From assembly GCA_029721435.1 (NCBI GenBank), contig CM056583.1, forward strand, positions 45,475,120-45,539,119: a DNA stretch of 64,000 nucleotides. Direction: 5' to 3'. The translations under genes and the position numbers were made by a program. Numbering within the stretch: position 1 is the stretch's first letter; every line of letters starts with the position of its first letter. The notes beneath the pieces are model-generated. The model did no database searches, was not told the origin of the DNA, and was given only the letters and a program-made list of their open reading frames with translations. Below, piece by piece: positions 11,011 through 22,237 of the stretch. This DNA comes from Gymnothorax reevesii. Lineage: Eukaryota; Chordata; Actinopteri; Anguilliformes; Muraenidae.

Positions 11011-12821
11011 TCGTTTTTTTACTTTAAATGTTTATTTGGTCTTAATTATTTCAGTTTTGTTGTTTGAAATATATCAAAAATATATGTATTTCATGTTTTA
11101 TGCTAAACCCTTAAATGCCCAAGTATAGTAAAAGTTGCAAGAAAATTCCATGTATTCTGTTAATATGTCCTGGGGAGGGGCTAATAACAAGCCAATAGCA
11201 ATTTCAAATTTTTGGTGACCTTTGACCTCATTTTAGTTTTGTGACATACGTATACGTCACAATGGGCATTTCGGGGACCTTATTGCTAAAATGACTTGAA
11301 TGATAAAACAGTTGACATATAGCTGAAGTATTAGCTTATTTTTCATTAGCTTACCTGTTTGTTAACTTTATCCAGTGATGAATGGGTGCAGATCTATCAT
11401 GTGGATTCCAACATGGGGCGGCCATACTGGAAAGGTTAGTGCAGCCAGTGTAGTGTCAGTTCCACTTTTATGCATCAGATGGCAGCACTGATGGTCTAAA
11501 TAAGTCACCAAAGGCATTAGGTTGCAAAATTTATGTGGGGTCAGTGGTTTTGACAACCCCCAAAATCGTTGTTGGGGGCATTTGAGGGTTAACTCTGTAT
11601 GTTTCAATTCTAAATTCTACGTTTTCTATTTGTTTTAGTATGCTTTACTTGTCTAACATGTTTTAATATTGTTTGTACTCCATTAGTTTGCAAATTTTAA
11701 TGTATTGTCTTGCTGAAAAGCAGCTTTTAGCTGATTGCAGGCTTTTACCATGTTGAAATAAATAGAATACAAATACAAATACTCATGTTTTTTTCACCTG
11801 AGTGATACAGGTTCTGAATAACTCTTTACCTTCAGTAAATAAAATTATCATTTAAAAGCTGCACTTTGTGCTTAAATCATCTTTGTCCAATATTAAAATT
11901 GGTTGGATGATCTGAAATGTTGAAATATGACAAAAAAGCAAAAATAAGAGAAATGTGGAAGGGGGCCAATACTTTTTTTTTTACAACAAAGTACAGCCCT
12001 TTTCACATGTGACACCCCCGCTCTGCCCTGCTCCGCCCTGCCCCTTTCCATTTTTAAGGAACCAAAAATTATGCAGCGCACCTGCTCCATGGCCAAATTT
12101 CATCGACAGGAATGCAGATAAAAGATCTCAAGATATTTCAAGTGTTTCCTTTGCAGTGAAAAAACAAAGACAAAATGATGAAAATTGTGCCATTGCCCAA
12201 ATGCTTGAGCTGACAGTGCATGAATTCCAACTACCTTAGCCTTTTGAGAATTTATAGCATTTTGCCTCATTTGTAGCTGTGGTAGCTGGGGCTGTAGCTA
12301 TCAATGACACATCTAGAACAAGTAACTATTGCTTTTCATGATCAATGAAACAAAACTTTAGATGACGCTTTTAGAGGCTGAATGATAGCAAATGGGTTAT
12401 CCCTCACCATACTTCTTACAAGTGGGCAATATGTGACATATGCCCAGAGAAATGTTCAGCCCTGAAGATCTGATCCCAGCAGTGAAAGGGACAAATAGTT
12501 GTATGTTTAGGAGGACATTTAAAAATGTCCTCCTGAACATAACAAAATAATTTCACTGCAGAGGGAGTGAAACTTAAGGTTCATGAAAAGATGGTTTGAA
12601 TGGTGGAAAATTGCCAAATGATGTTGTCCAAGCTGCTGACGTTTCAAACAAGTAAAAAATAATCAGGCAATAACTAAGCAAATGGTTTGCCTTAATGCTA
12701 TTGAAACTCTGTGAGAAAACATTAATCCCAAACAAAGCTCCTCTAAAAAGGTTATGAGACCTGAATGAATGTTCAGAATTAATGAGAAATAAAGGTTTAA
12801 TCTGCTTTTCTTTATTTGTAG
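11011..12821 (+). other. Probable zbtb7c intron 3' part, no gene recognised
   Basis: The sequence runs to the acceptor tttatttgtag at 12811-12821, preceded by a pyrimidine-rich stretch. It contains a near-palindrome GTGACATACGTATACGTCAC (about 11240-11260) and a run resembling a retroposon tail (11700-11790, ending in AATACAAATACAAAT). No convincing open frame is present. Confidence 0.55.
12819..12821 (+). other. zbtb7c: Splice acceptor (TAG) before the first coding exon of zbtb7c
   Basis: The run tctgcttttctttatttgt leads into TAG followed by AGCTGTGAGA and the start codon at 12832. This implies at least one upstream non-coding exon and a 10-nt untranslated leader in this exon. Confidence 0.7.
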
Positions 12822-14084
12822 AGCTGTGAGAATGGCCAGTAGAGAAGATGACTTGATTGGGATTCCCTTCCCAAACCACAGCAGTGAAGTTCTCTGCAAC
12901 CTGAATCAACAGCGGAGGGACGGCCTGCTTTGTGACGTGGTGCTCATTGTCCGTGACCATGAGTATCGCACACATCGCTCTGTCCTGGCGGCCTGCAGCC
13001 AGTATTTCAAAAAGCTCTTCACGGTTGGAATGGACTGCGAACAACACAGCATTTACGAAATTGACTTTGTTGCCCCAGAATCCCTGACTGCCATTCTGGA
13101 ATTCGCCTACACTTCCACACTAACTATTACCACGTCCAATGTTAAAGATATCCTCAGTGCTGCCCAAATGCTGGAGATTCCATGCATCATTGATGTGTGC
13201 ATGGAGATCATGGATACAGGGGGCGGAGGAGGCGAGGATGAGGAGGAAGAGGAGGAGGAGGATGATGATGATGACGAAGCTGAGGAGGAAGGAGAGGATT
13301 CCAGAGAGGAGGACCTTGAAGACCCGGAGGAGGAAGCTAGTGAGAAATTGACTTGGGTTTCTGAGAATCCAGAACGTATGGATGATGAGAATGTGGATTG
13401 CACTCCAAGCACCTCCCAGCAGGAGGAGCAGTCAGGGGCGCCAAGGGACTGTGATGTCACAGAAGTCAACGACAAGCCCTCAGACTCCGAGGGGCAGGAG
13501 GGCCGAACCCTGAAGGACTTTTCCATTGAATCATTATTGCAGGAAGGCCTTTACTCCAAGATGGCTGCCACTGACAGGATGCCAAGCTTCTCCCCACTCC
13601 TCCCTGGCTTTTTCCCTCCCATGTGGACCACAGAGTTTCTAGGGTTCCCACAGGTGTTAGACACAAACACTAGTCCACACCTCTATCACCAAGAGCTTGA
13701 CAGCAGGCCACTGAACTTGGCTGTAAAGAAAGAAGTGATCAAGGATGAGTTGAAGGATGAGATCAATCCAAATCTTTTCCGCAATGACTTCCTGAAAGAC
13801 TTAATGGGTGCAGGGCTTGGTATGGGGGCCGAGGCCCATTTTGGCTCCATCAAGGATGAAACAGATTTCCGCTCATACCTGAATTTCCTCAGTGCATCCC
13901 ATCTCGGTTCCCTCTTTCCCCCATGGCAGCTGGAGGAGGAGAGGAAGATGAAGCCAAAGGCTTCACAGCAGTGCCCTATCTGTAACAAAGTGATCCAGGG
14001 GGCAGGTAAACTGCCACGTCACATGAGAACCCACACTGGAGAGAAGCCCTACATGTGCAACATCTGTGAGGTTCGCTTCACCAG
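12822..14084 (+). other. zbtb7c: zbtb7c coding exon A (5' leader, BTB, acidic tract, finger 1 and half of finger 2)
   Basis: The exon starts after TAG at 12821 and ends with ...TTCACCAG before GTCAGT at 14085. It carries 417 codons and two bases of codon 418. The split codon AG|G gives Arg in the FTRQDKLK segment of finger 2, exactly as expected for the family. Confidence 0.92.
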
Positions 14085-15866
14085 GTCAGTAAAGCAGACC
14101 GTCATTTTATTCTTTTTTTTTTTTACAGTTTGTATAACTATTTTGCCTGTATTTTAATGTCAGTTATTCACACGATAATACATTGTAGTTATCATCCTGA
14201 GGACAGCAGTAGCAAAGATTAAAATGGAAAATGTGTGGAACAAGTATATGAATAAAATAAATGGATTTCATATGAATAGCTGTCTTTTACCATCATCATG
14301 ATGAACTAAGAGAGAATTATGTTCTTGGAGTTTTAAATGAATGACAGAACATCCTCAGAAAAGGGTATCCCCGGTTATCAATACAAATGAAAAATAAGGA
14401 CATACAGCATTTGTTTGCATATTTATACACATGTTTTCTTCAGTTTTAAAATTGAGGGCTCAACATATACAATCAAGAGCCCATTATTGAAAACTCATTA
14501 CTGGCAGCAGAGGAAAATTAAATTGATACATCAAAACACAGTTCCATCAAATATGCGTGTGTGCTGATTTTCTATTTCTGTGAAGACTGGCTACTTGTCT
14601 GAATATGCCTGTCTTCACAACAATGCAATAGCTTTGCGACAGAAAGGGCAATCAAGATTACATGGGAAATGTAATCTATTTTGAAATAGGTGATTGTTGA
14701 TTCTTTTGCATTACAATGTAATGATGAGCAAAATGAGAGTGCCCTCTGCTGTGAATACCTTATTGTAATGGTTTTGCCTTGCAGTCCCTCCCCCTCCGAC
14801 TGTCTTCGCCTCCACTTCAACGAGCCACACCTGTTGGCAGTCTGCAGTTGCAGCTGCATTCTGGAGTTTTAGCCCCGTCGTGTGTTGCTGCTGCTCCCCA
14901 GTCGTTTTAATTGTTATTTTTGTTACTATTATAATTACATGTTTTCTATCTATTATCGCGGCATGTGCAAGTGGGTCCTTTGATCCGCTTTTGGGTACAT
15001 GGTCCCATCACTCACCCCTTCAGTGCATCCCAGCCTGTGTTGACACAATACAGACTGACTGTAATACTGAGGCAAAAAAACTATTGGCCAGAGGGAAAGG
15101 TGCAACTTCACGAGAGTCAAGATGCGTTTATGCTACCACTGCCACCAATATGAAGGCCAATATGTGCAGTATTCAGTATAGACTGAACGTTTAGGGCAGA
15201 TCATTTTTGAAGAACAGTGAATAAGCCTCAGAGTCTTTTTTAACTGTATGTCTCCACAGGCAAGACAAGCTGAAGATCCACATGCGTAAGCACACAGGGG
15301 AGCGTCCATACATCTGCCTCCACTGCAACTCAAAATTTGTGCACAACTATGATCTGAAGAACCACCTGCGCATCCACACTGGGGTAAGACCTTACCAGTG
15401 CGAGCACTGCTACAAGAGCTTCACCCGCTCCGACCACCTGCATCGCCACATCAAGAGGCAAAGCTGTCGCGCCTCTCGCCCGCGACGAGGCCGCAAGCCT
15501 GCAGCCTGGCGCTCTGCTAACTATCTGTACCCCCCTGCCGCCAGCTATGAGGACAAGGGTCAAACTAGTGGCGGAAGGCTACTTCCGCCAAGTCACTGCC
15601 CCTCGGACCCGAGCCTCTTAAGCAGGCCACACTTGGGTGGACGGAACTTGAGCTTTGATGACTTTGAGCGCAACGGCAGGGAGAGCACAGAGACCAGGCA
15701 GTCAGACCGCCACCGTTCGGAAGAGGTAGAGAGGAAAAGGGGCGTGTTCGCTTTTGCCTTGGCGCATGAGGACGTGCTCTCCCACCGACAATTCTACCCC
15801 CCGAACTCTGACTCCTGGGCTCTGAGGCTGGGGCACATCCCCCCCATTCCAGAGGCTACAAGCTAA
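12832..15866 (+). CDS. zbtb7c: ZBTB7C: BTB/POZ and C2H2 zinc-finger transcription regulator (two coding exons)
   Basis: Coding sequence is join 12832-14084 and 15260-15866: 1860 nt, 619 residues plus stop, matching the size of vertebrate ZBTB7C. Residues about 15-130 form the BTB/POZ dimerisation domain ([38 protein letters not shown]). Residues about 135-175 are an acidic Glu/Asp tract, typical of this paralog. Four C2H2-type fingers start at Cys381, 409, 437 and 465, with TGEKPY-type linkers; the last ends HIKRQSC (C2HC). Lys304 and Lys341 lie in IKDE, possible SUMO sites. [14 protein letters not shown] and [13 protein letters not shown] favour ZBTB7C over 7A and 7B. The ZBTB7 family acts in the nucleus as DNA-binding, mostly repressing, regulators; ZBTB7C is linked to cell growth and metabolism. 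ATG 12832 is chosen over the upstream in-frame GTG at 12826. No disabling change is seen. Confidence 0.95.
14085..15259 (+). other. zbtb7c: zbtb7c intron within zinc finger 2
   Basis: The 1175-bp intron begins GTCAGTAAAG and ends TGTCTCCACAG, in phase 2. No transposon was recognised inside, in contrast to the surrounding window. Small open frames here (for example near 14880-15194) have no coding features. The frame reading through the donor (to 14157) gives a hydrophobic tail not expected in the protein. Confidence 0.9.
15260..15866 (+). other. zbtb7c: zbtb7c last coding exon (fingers 2-4 and C-terminus)
   Basis: It opens with G CAA GAC AAG CTG AAG, completing finger 2 ([12 protein letters not shown]). 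Fingers 3 ([15 protein letters not shown]) and 4 follow, then an Arg-rich segment [16 protein letters not shown] and a low-homology tail ending at TAA 15864-15866. Confidence 0.92.
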
Positions 15867-16210
15867 AGCATTTTAACAGAAGTTTGCAAATAGGTGCCCC
15901 CAGGAAGTTTCGAATTTGGGATAACGGGTGTCTTTTGTCACAAATGCACCTTATGTGTACACACCGGCTTTTCTAAAGAATGACTGGTAAAGAACTGAAA
16001 TTAACTGATAAATATTGTATAATATTTTTGAAATTCATGCATTACCATCTTAAATGATCAATGTGATTTCCTAGTTCTGTAAGTTTACACCAGTATATAT
16101 ATATATATATATATATATTACTCCAAGGTGCTTCCCTTGGATTAAATATGAAATTGTGTTAAATGGAACACAGTCCATGGACACAAGCTAAATAAATGGA
16201 AGGAATATTA
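15867..16210 (+). promoter_or_regulatory. zbtb7c: Putative zbtb7c 3'UTR with (TA)n and poly(A) signal
   Basis: The DNA after the stop codon is AT-rich and includes a (TA)13-type microsatellite at 16093-16119. An AATAAA at 16191-16196 could serve as a poly(A) signal. The 3' end cannot be set without transcript data, and the UTR may be longer. Confidence 0.4.
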
Positions 16211-16634
16211 TATTTTGCCATAAACATGAAGTCACTTGCTTGTATGATAACTGGCAAGTTTCTTTGAAGCAGTGTTTGGATTTAATGGCAACAAAAATTC
16301 TGAATGCAGATGGTCCTGACCTGATTATGCCAACATTACACCCATCTACGAGAATCAATACAGCTGCACATTTCATATGCGAGGTAGAATCTGAATCAGG
16401 CGTAAGAAGATTATGTACTTTTTATTCTTGTGCATTCTTACTTTTATCAGTTGAGTTTAATCATCAATCTCCATTAACGCCTTAACGCAGATATAGACGC
16501 TGGCCTCCGTAAATTCCAAAAATAATCCTGTAATTGAATTTCCAAATGTAAATTCCAGTAAAGCAATTTCCAAATTGCTTTGCTGGAATTATTCTCCAGA
16601 ATCTCTGTGACACAAACACTGAGTTATAAAGCCT
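16211..16634. other. Non-coding stretch, no gene recognised
   Basis: The stretch between the putative zbtb7c 3' end and the large inverted repeat contains no recognised element. A local inverted pair surrounds CAATTTCCAAATTGCTTTGC near 16560-16590. Confidence 0.4.
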
Positions 16635-17040
16635 AAGTTAACAGCTGACCTATTTAGTGATTTCAAGATTTTTGTGCAAGGTCTTGAGAAGTCCATATTT
16701 AAACCCATGAATGATTGTTCTGAAAAACCAGATGACTTTTAATGGCTACATAACAACATGACAGACATTTTGATACCAAACATAAGTATATATGTGAAAA
16801 ATTGAAGAAGAATTGAAGAATCTGTCTTGATGCAAAACGTGAAGTTCATCTTGAAAAACAATCAGGTTCCTATGAAAACACACCTGAAAAATTTTCACAA
16901 AAGTTGCCTCATATAGTTGGCTAAAGAATGTGCGGTGTCGTTAAATTGCGAGACCGGTAACATGGTGTATTCAAGCCATTTTTATTAAATACTTCATATT
17001 TCTCAGAAACCCCATTTAGATGTTTTCACAAAGTGTTGTA
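16635..17040 (+). repeat. Left arm of a large inverted duplication
   Basis: This ~400-bp segment is the reverse complement of about 19475-19886, with frequent small differences. Landmarks are GACCTATTTAGTGATTTCAA, TTGCCTCATATAGTTGGCTA and GTCGTTAAATTGCGAGACCG. Homology seems to resume after the Tc1 insertion at 18527-18570, so the arm was cut by that later element. One frame in the arm reads DLFSDFKIFV then GLEKSIFKP, matching the minus-strand frame of the right arm. Confidence 0.85.
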
Positions 17041-18524
17041 CAACCCCAATTCAGAAATAGTTGGGACAAAGGATAAATTGTGAATAAAATCAAAACGCAA
17101 TGACTTTCAAATCACACAAGCCAGCATTTTATTCACAATAGAACAGAAATAACACAGCAAATGTTGAAACTGAGAAATTTAACAATTTTATCCACAAAAT
17201 GAGCTCATCTCAAATTTGATGGCAGCTACAGACAGTTGGGACAGGGGCCTGTTTACCATGGTGCAGCATCCCCTCTTCTTTTTAACACAGAGTGGAGGCG
17301 TCTGGGCATTGAGGAGACAAGTTTCTTAGGTTTAGACATTAGAATTTGATCCCACACCAGTTTAATACAGGCTTCCAGCTGCTGGAAAGTTTTGGGTCTC
17401 CTTTGACAGACTTTTCCTTAAAATATGCGCCAAATGTTCTCAATCATTTAAAGATCAGGACTGCAGGCAGGCCAGTTCAGCACATGGACTCTTCTACTAT
17501 GAAGCCATGCTGTTGTAATAGCTGCAGTATGTGGTTTTGAATTGTCCTACTGAAATACACAAGGCCTTCCCTGGAATAGATGTTGTCTGGAGGGGAGCAT
17601 ATGTTGCTCTTAAACTTTTATATACCTTTCAGCATTCATTGTGCTTTTTACAATATGCAAGTGTCCCACACCATATGCACTAATTCATCCCCATACTATC
17701 AGAAATGCTGGTTTTTGAACTGAATGCTGATAACAGGAGGGGTAGTCTTTCTCAACTTTAGCCTGGAGGACACGATGCCCATGATTTCCAGCAAGAACGT
17801 CAAATTTGGACTCGTCTGACCACAGGACACTTTGCTATAGTCCATATTAAATGTCTGTGTTTATAGACCGTGGTTTCATGAAATATTCCTGGGCCTATTA
17901 AGTAATTTCAATGACAGAATCATGCCGGTGAGTAACGCAGTGGTGTCTGAGGGCCCGAAGATCACGGGCATCCAGCAAAGGTCTTCGGCCTTGTCCCTTA
18001 TGCACAGAGATTATTCCAGTTTCTCTGAATCTTTTGATGATGTTATGCACTGTCAACGATGAGACCTTCAAAGCCTTGGCAATTTCACGTTGAGGAACAT
18101 TGTTTTTAAAGTATTCCACAATTTTTTTTAAGCAAGCCTTCACAGGTTGGAGAGCCTCTGGCCATCTTTACTTCTGAGAGACTCAGCCTCTCTAAGACAT
18201 CCCTTTTATAGCCAATCATTTTACACACCTGATGCCAGTTAACTTAATTACTTGCTAAATGTTTTTCTGCTGATTCTCTTATACATTAATTGCTTTTTCA
18301 GCCCTTTTTTGCCTGTGTCCCAACTTTTTTTAGACATGCTGCAGCCAGAAAATTTGAAATAAGCTAATTTTGTGAATGAAAATGTAAAATGTCTCAGTTT
18401 CAACATTTGAAATGTTACCTATGTTCTATTGTAAATAACATTGGCTCATGTGATCTGAAAGTCATTGCATTTTGATTTCATTCACAATTTACACTTCGTC
18501 CCAACTATTCCGGAACTGGGGTTG
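17041..18524 (-). mobile_element. Tc1-like transposon, CAACCCC-end family, copy 2
   Basis: The element is 1484 bp, with TA at 17039-17040 and 18525-18526. It starts CAACCCCAATTCAGAAATAG and ends GGAACTGGGGTTG. The transposase runs on the minus strand. It interrupts the left arm of the inverted duplication, so it is younger than that duplication. Confidence 0.92.
17265..18165 (-). pseudogene. Tc1-type transposase, internally deleted (copy 2)
   Basis: The minus-strand frame starts at 18165. The N-terminal part (18143 to 17898) reads IVEYFKNNVPQREIAKALKV, a helix-turn-helix, then RFRETGIISVHKGQGRRPLL. About 115 bp is missing near 17845-17865 compared with copies 3 and 4, removing the segment before the first catalytic Asp. 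The catalytic block (about 17430-17560 on minus) is broken by stops. Confidence 0.85.
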
Positions 18525-18526
18525 TA

Positions 18527-18650
18527 CATTGTATAGGCTGTTGTATAGGCTGTATACAGGCCTAGTGGATTTTAGGATGTAATTATAGACTCTGATAATT
18601 TTCGAGAAGCCATTAGTATTGTTAAGCATTGGTCATCGTAGTGTTTACAA
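18527..18650. repeat. Continuation of left inverted arm and short GTATAGGCTGT repeats
   Basis: After the Tc1 right end the sequence ACATTGTATAGGCTGTTGTA lines up with the inverse of about 19440-19475 (ACATTGTGTAGGTTCTATAT read on minus). This marks where the arm continued before the Tc1 insertion. TGTATAGGCTG occurs twice in tandem. Confidence 0.55.
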
Positions 18651-18661
18651 ATGGAGCACCT

Positions 18662-18955
18662 TCAATGTGATGATGTTCCATATATTAAATCAACAGTTGG
18701 ACAGGATACATTGAGAGGATTTCCTTGGATAAGGTCTTCCTCATCAGCCAAGACTTCCAGAAGAAACACCGTCTCTGTTTCATTAATCTTACTGTTTTGT
18801 GCAGTAACATCATCTGTTGTGTCATTATCATTGATTGTGTCTGGTTTTGGTAGTTTTTTTTTTTTTTTGACATATTTGAAATAACATTTGCTGCATATCT
18901 TGTCACCGCCTTGTATTGTCATCCCCTCATTCGCCAACAATGAGTATATAGCCAT
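18662..18955 (-). CDS. Unidentified minus-strand open frame in the loop of the inverted duplication
   Basis: The 97-codon frame contains MTIQGGDKICSKCYFKYV followed by a Lys-rich run, then an acidic Thr/Asp-rich part and DLIYG near the end. The CxxC pair and a further Cys/His-poor context hint at a small metal-binding module. In a neighbouring frame upstream (about 18960-19055 on minus) MPKKCVINNCTTRFSD looks like a continuation with more Cys residues. No family is recognised. It may be a remnant of an undescribed mobile element together with 19783-20064. Functionality is doubtful. Confidence 0.3.
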   Translation of the reverse strand: MAIYSLLANEGMTIQGGDKICSKCYFKYVKKKKKLPKPDTINDNDTTDDVTAQNSKINETETVFLLEVLADEEDLIQGNPLNVSCPTVDLIYGTSSH

Positions 18956-19144
18956 TGATTTTGTAGTCCATTTAGGTTACAAGCACCCTTACTACACTTT
19001 GCACTATCACTGAACCTCGTAGTGCAATTGTTTATCACACATTTCTTTGGCATCATTTTGTTTTTGCAATCCGAATGCACTGTTTGTATGATTTATAAAA
19101 TGCATCACATGAAACAGCGGCAGTATGTAAAGCATGAGCATAAA

Positions 19145-19347
19145 CAGGGGTAGGGAACCTTCTCCAGAAAGAGCCACTGTGGGCGCTGGCTTCATACCAA
19201 CCAAGCTGCTACACACCTGATTCTACTAATCAACCTCTGGAATGTTTGTTATGAGCCTTGATTAGAAGAGTCAGGTGAGTAGCAGCTTGGTTGGTATGAA
19301 AGCCAGCACCCACAGTGGCTCTTTCTGGAGAAGGTCCCCTATCCCTG
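19145..19347. mobile_element. Palindromic MITE with CAGGGGTAGGGAACC ends
   Basis: Almost the entire 203 bp folds on itself. The left arm 19145-19235 (GAGCCACTGTGGGCGCTGGC, CCAACCAAGCTGCTAC) is repeated inverted at 19256-19347. The CAGGGGT-type ends resemble those of non-autonomous hAT elements, but the flanking 8 bp (AGCATAAA and CCATACAG) do not match, so the superfamily is uncertain. Confidence 0.75.
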
Positions 19348-19439
19348 CCATACAGCAATGTTGAATGCTTTGTGGTTCACAAAATCATTGAAGTGTGACC
19401 ACAAGCGCAGACTACGATTTGCTCAGTGGAGTAAAAACA

Positions 19440-19886
19440 AGGCCTGGGAGATATAGAACCTACACAATGTTCTGCAGTTCACGAAAACATCTAAATGGGT
19501 TTTCTGAGAAATATGTAGTATATTATAAAAATGGCTTGAATACACCATGCTACCGGTCTCGCAATTTAACGACACCGCACATTATTTAGCCAACTATATG
19601 AGGCAACTTTTGTGAAAATATCTTAGGGTTGTTTTCATTAGAACCTGGTTGTTTTTCAAGATGAACTTTACATTTTGCATCAAGACAGATTTGTCTGAAA
19701 CTTCAGTTTTTCACATATATACTGTAGCCTACTTATGTTTGGTATCAAAATGTCTGTAATGTTGTTGTGTAGCATATCAAAATCATCTGGTTTTTCCAGA
19801 ACGATTATTTATAAGTTTAAATATGGACTTCTCAAGGCCTTGCCCCACAAAAATCTTGAAATCACTAAATAGGTCACAGTTAACTT
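19440..19886 (-). repeat. Right arm of the large inverted duplication
   Basis: This is the reverse complement of 16635-17040 plus about 18527-18570. Between the two arms, after removing the Tc1 insertion, lies about 870 bp holding the unidentified frame 18662-18955 and a MITE. The structure could be a foldback element or an inverted local duplication. Confidence 0.85.
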
Positions 19887-20064
19887 CCTGTGTGCAAATT
19901 TCACATTTCAAATCTAATTTCTGGACAGTCCCACAAATAGGTACGTATAACCAGAAGATGGTCCAAATTGGGCTGTGGGCAAATTTGCCTATACCCTGCA
20001 AATCCTCCTTTGCCATTATTTGTATTCTGCGCAAAGGGGCTATAGAGAGGATGAAAGTCACCAA
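19783..20064 (-). pseudogene. Unidentified minus-strand frame overlapping the right arm
   Basis: The 93-codon frame contains CGTVQKLDLKCEICTQEVN, then DLFSDFKIFVGQGLEKSIFK. Its 3' half is also present, inverted and frame-broken, in the left arm near 16650-16720. A coding segment shared by both arms supports an old coding repeat rather than random sequence. The CEIC pair is the only motif-like feature and no family is recognised. Confidence 0.3.
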
Positions 20065-22230
20065 TTGGAAAAGAGGTAGGTATCACTGTATAATGGGTAT
20101 GCGGTTATTTGTCCTACGACTAATAATTGAATTAACTCGTGTTCTAAGTGACTGACTGTAACAAAGCTCAGGAAGACTTCTGCATGCCTTTAATGTCACA
20201 TATCGTGTTCCTGGTGTACTATGCAGTTGGGAGTCTTTTCTAATTGAACACATCGAAAAGATTGCCCATAAACACAGAGGTTTAGCATCTGATAAGGCCT
20301 AAAATGCAAAGGACCCAAGCAAGCAGTGCACCAACAATGCTATATAAGGTTAGAATGCGTTGAGCTCTCATGTTGATTTCAAAAGGGAATAAATCTTTCC
20401 ACAATTTTGCATTTCACATCCATATGTTTGACTTGAATGTAACATCTTGTCATTTAGCTTACTTGTTCTTTGTGTTGGCCAGGCTAGAATAGAGTTTGTG
20501 CTACTTGCAGTTAGTCTCCAATTCTCCTAGCCCAACTTGATCACAGTTTGAACTCCCTTAATGCCCTCTACTGGTCACAAACATCACCATTCAAAGGAGT
20601 TCAGAGATTTCCTCAAAGCTGTACTAGATTTTCCCATACAAAAAAAGAAAGAGAAAGCCAGAAACTATCAGCTATAGTACTGTAGTACTCTGTCCTACCT
20701 GATAAAATGCAGTGGCTTTTTCCTATCGCACAAAGTAACATTAACAGTGGCATATTTTTGTATGTCTGTGAGCAGTGTTTTTTTTTTTTAATAGACCATC
20801 ATGCATGCTCCTTTTAACCACAAAGTGATGCAGCATGAGCCCTCACTTTTTACAGTCAAGAAATTTGTGAAAATGGTACAGTCTTGTGCCAGTGTAAAAG
20901 CCCCATTTAGAAGATGCTGTACATTAAAGATGAACACAAAGCAGCAGGTTTTTGCATCGCATGTTATCAATATTCTGCTGTAATATAAATGGCAACAAAC
21001 TAACATTTTGCCATTCATGTATAGTGAAGTGATTAAGCAATGAAAATGCTAAGAAAAATGTTTTGAACGGCACAGGGTTAGGGGTTCCCCACCCAGTGCA
21101 ATATCAAATGCGATATGAGCCAGAAGCTTCATAGATAAATTTTACTGAGATGAGGGTCTCAGTAAAGGTAAGACTAGATAATTCAGTCCCATCACCTTTC
21201 GGGGTTGCCAGATACATAAATGAAATGTTCCAATTTAAACCTGGTTTCTATGGTCATTTTTGGTTCGCACAGACTATAGCTAATGTAGTATGTGCAGAAA
21301 ATATGTATTTCTACCAGCTTTGATTTTTACGTGGGCTTGGGCTGTTTTTTATTGCTGGGAATTATCCAAAGATGTGGAAATTCACAAACTTGAAGCAGTG
21401 CTGTGGTATGTTTTCTCTTTCAGAAATTCAGATTTTGAAATTATATTTTGTACATTTAAATAGCGATTGCTACTTCTGTTATGTATAACTGTTTGCCTTA
21501 TCAAACAAAAAGAGAAATGTGCATCCTTCAGTTACAAAATGTTAAAAAGATAAAATATAATGAAATTAATGAATTTTTGCTTTGAGAGGGAAATATTTTG
21601 CATTTATGCATATTTAAATTTGCCTCTACTATATTTTGTTACAATGTTTTATAAGTGCACTATAACATATTCCTCTGGGTCTGCAACCTATGTGCAGTCC
21701 ATGGGAACATGTCATTTTATATGTATATGAGGTACGAATCCTGCTTAACTGGACAATTCTTATTTAAAGTTCAAATATGCTGACAATTTCCATTAATTCC
21801 AGATTTTTCCAGTAAAGTGATATCTATCAAACGCTCATCTGATATATAAATGTGGAGTGTGCTCTGAAGTCAAAGTGTATTTGCACTATTTACTTTCGAT
21901 GATCAGCTGTTACTTTTTCTAAAATTGCTGAAAATTCCTTTCAACAAATTTAATTAAACATGTGTTGTGCACTTTATGAGTCGTAACATGAAACAGAGCT
22001 TCATATGAGCTAAATTTTCATATTTACAAAGTTTATACGTGCCTGTGCTGCTGAAGCAGATTAATTGCCATATGAATTTTAAAAACTGTACGAGAAAATA
22101 AACCTTTTTCAATCGGTTATCACTCCATAAAGTTTTTATTCAAATGTTTTTTTCTAAATGAATGCATTTATTAAACACTCGGAGCACAGCGGTTTTTACC
22201 CACTACCCATCACCTTAAATACAATAATGT
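19890..22230. other. AT-rich stretch, mostly unclassified
   Basis: No gene recognised. A perfect 10-bp stem (TTTACTGAGA / TCTCAGTAAA) lies near 21141-21167. A dispersed repeat copy at about 21760-21965 is listed separately. The minus frame 20788-21018 has no coding features. Confidence 0.4.
21760..21965 (+). repeat. Unclassified dispersed repeat, copy 1
   Basis: About 200 bp aligns in the same orientation with 34700-34910. Shared blocks include TGTGCTCTGAAGT, GTATTTG(C/T)GCA, GATGA-CTGTTAC and AAAATTCC(T/C)TT. Divergence is high, which fits an old repeat or an ancient duplicated non-coding element. Confidence 0.55.
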
Positions 22231-22237
22231 CCATTAA

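Noticed and set aside
12574..13047. 157-codon minus-strand frame across the zbtb7c start
   Set aside because: It overlaps the BTB exon in antisense and has no domain of its own.
13107..13526. 139-codon minus-strand frame, Ser/Pro-rich
   Set aside because: It is the antisense shadow of the acidic Glu/Asp tract of zbtb7c.
14085..14157. Extension of the zbtb7c frame past the donor to a stop at 14157
   Set aside because: The family sequence requires RQDKLK after FT; the GTCAGT donor and matching acceptor at 15259 restore it in frame, so this tail is intron.
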